Origin: an uncultured bacterium
GTDB taxonomy: Bacteria; Bacillota; Clostridia; Lachnospirales; Lachnospiraceae
Direction: 5' to 3'
Assembly: GCA_905216215.1 (NCBI GenBank)
Contig: CAJMSZ010000068.1
Coordinates: 1 to 6,004 of the forward strand
DNA: 6,004 bases
The notes below the pieces were generated by a model. The model ran no database searches, was not told where the DNA came from, and was given only the letters and a program-made list of their open reading frames with translations. Shown piece by piece: positions 5,846 through 6,004 of the stretch. The first letter of the stretch is position 1. Every line of letters starts with the position of its first letter. The position numbers and the translations under genes are program-made.

Positions 5846-6004
5846 AAAAATGCCTCCTTCCGTAATCTAAAAATAATGACTACGAAAAAACTATAACACT
5901 TTATAAGAATGCGTGATCCGACGAAGCGGAAAAGTGTTCCGTTACGACCGGAAACACTGATCCGTTGCTAGCGGAATCGGTGATCCGATGAAGCGGAATT
6001 TGCA
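4618..6004 (-). mobile_element. Partial IS21-family element (istA end only)
   Basis: The fragment holds one IS21 end, the istA leader and the first 409 codons of istA. The rest of istA, istB and the other end are absent. The last bases of the window are TTTGCA, so the minus strand starts with TG, as IS21 ends do. The element terminus may therefore lie exactly at, or just beyond, 6004. IS66 is the younger element because it interrupts this one. Confidence 0.85.
5917..5997. repeat. Four-unit repeat array at the IS21 end
   Basis: Four imperfect palindromes of the form TCCG-N6/7-CGGA lie at 5917-5930, 5938-5952, 5961-5975 and 5984-5997, with centres 21.5 to 23 bp apart. Units 1 and 4 match at 18 of 19 positions (5913-5931 and 5980-5998). 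Repeated motifs at the ends are a known IS21 feature and are taken as transposase-binding sites; that role here is inferred. Between the array and the istA ATG I see the ribosome site but no clear promoter. Confidence 0.75.

Noticed and set aside
5913..5998. CRISPR-like array
   Set aside because: The units are short imperfect palindromes without unique spacers of normal length, and they lie at a transposon end where such repeats are expected.

Overview
The window looks like accessory chromosomal DNA from a low-to-moderate-GC Firmicute, most likely a gut Clostridia/Lachnospiraceae-type bacterium. This is inferred from AT-rich intergenic DNA, strong GGAGG-type ribosome binding sites, and the style of the IS66 and IS21 transposases and the UDP-glucose dehydrogenase. 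No rRNA or housekeeping marker is present to confirm it.

Layout. Positions 1-233 are an AT-rich leader with a weak candidate promoter and small palindromes. Positions 234-1717 (+) hold one gene: an N-terminal XRE/Cro-type helix-turn-helix (about residues 1-70) fused in frame to a complete UDP-glucose 6-dehydrogenase-like enzyme. A single missing C near 1258-1261, just after the catalytic cysteine, breaks it; restoring that base gives a continuous protein of about 494 residues. A Rho-independent terminator follows (about 1742-1770). After a short intergenic stretch, a complete-looking IS66-family element occupies 1935-4617. It has 22-bp imperfect terminal inverted repeats, and its genes tnpA (frameshifted in a C run), tnpB and tnpC all read on the minus strand. 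It sits inside the istA gene of an IS21-family element (4618-6004). That istA keeps its DDE core but loses its C terminus at the IS66 end. The outer end of the IS21 element carries four TCCG-N6/7-CGGA units at about 22-bp spacing.

How it fits together. The dehydrogenase would make UDP-glucuronate for surface polysaccharide, and its attached DNA-binding domain suggests an enzyme that also senses or regulates. The right half of the window is a nested mobile-element scar: IS66 entered IS21. IS66 is not flanked by matching 8-bp duplications, and no istB or second IS21 end lies on its left side, so a later deletion or recombination has probably joined two unrelated flanks. The left flank may preserve the last ten codons of another minus-strand gene. 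Both frameshifts are one-base changes in short C runs, so sequencing error must be excluded before calling them real. I found no convincing new multi-gene system; the HTH-dehydrogenase fusion is the most interesting biology here.
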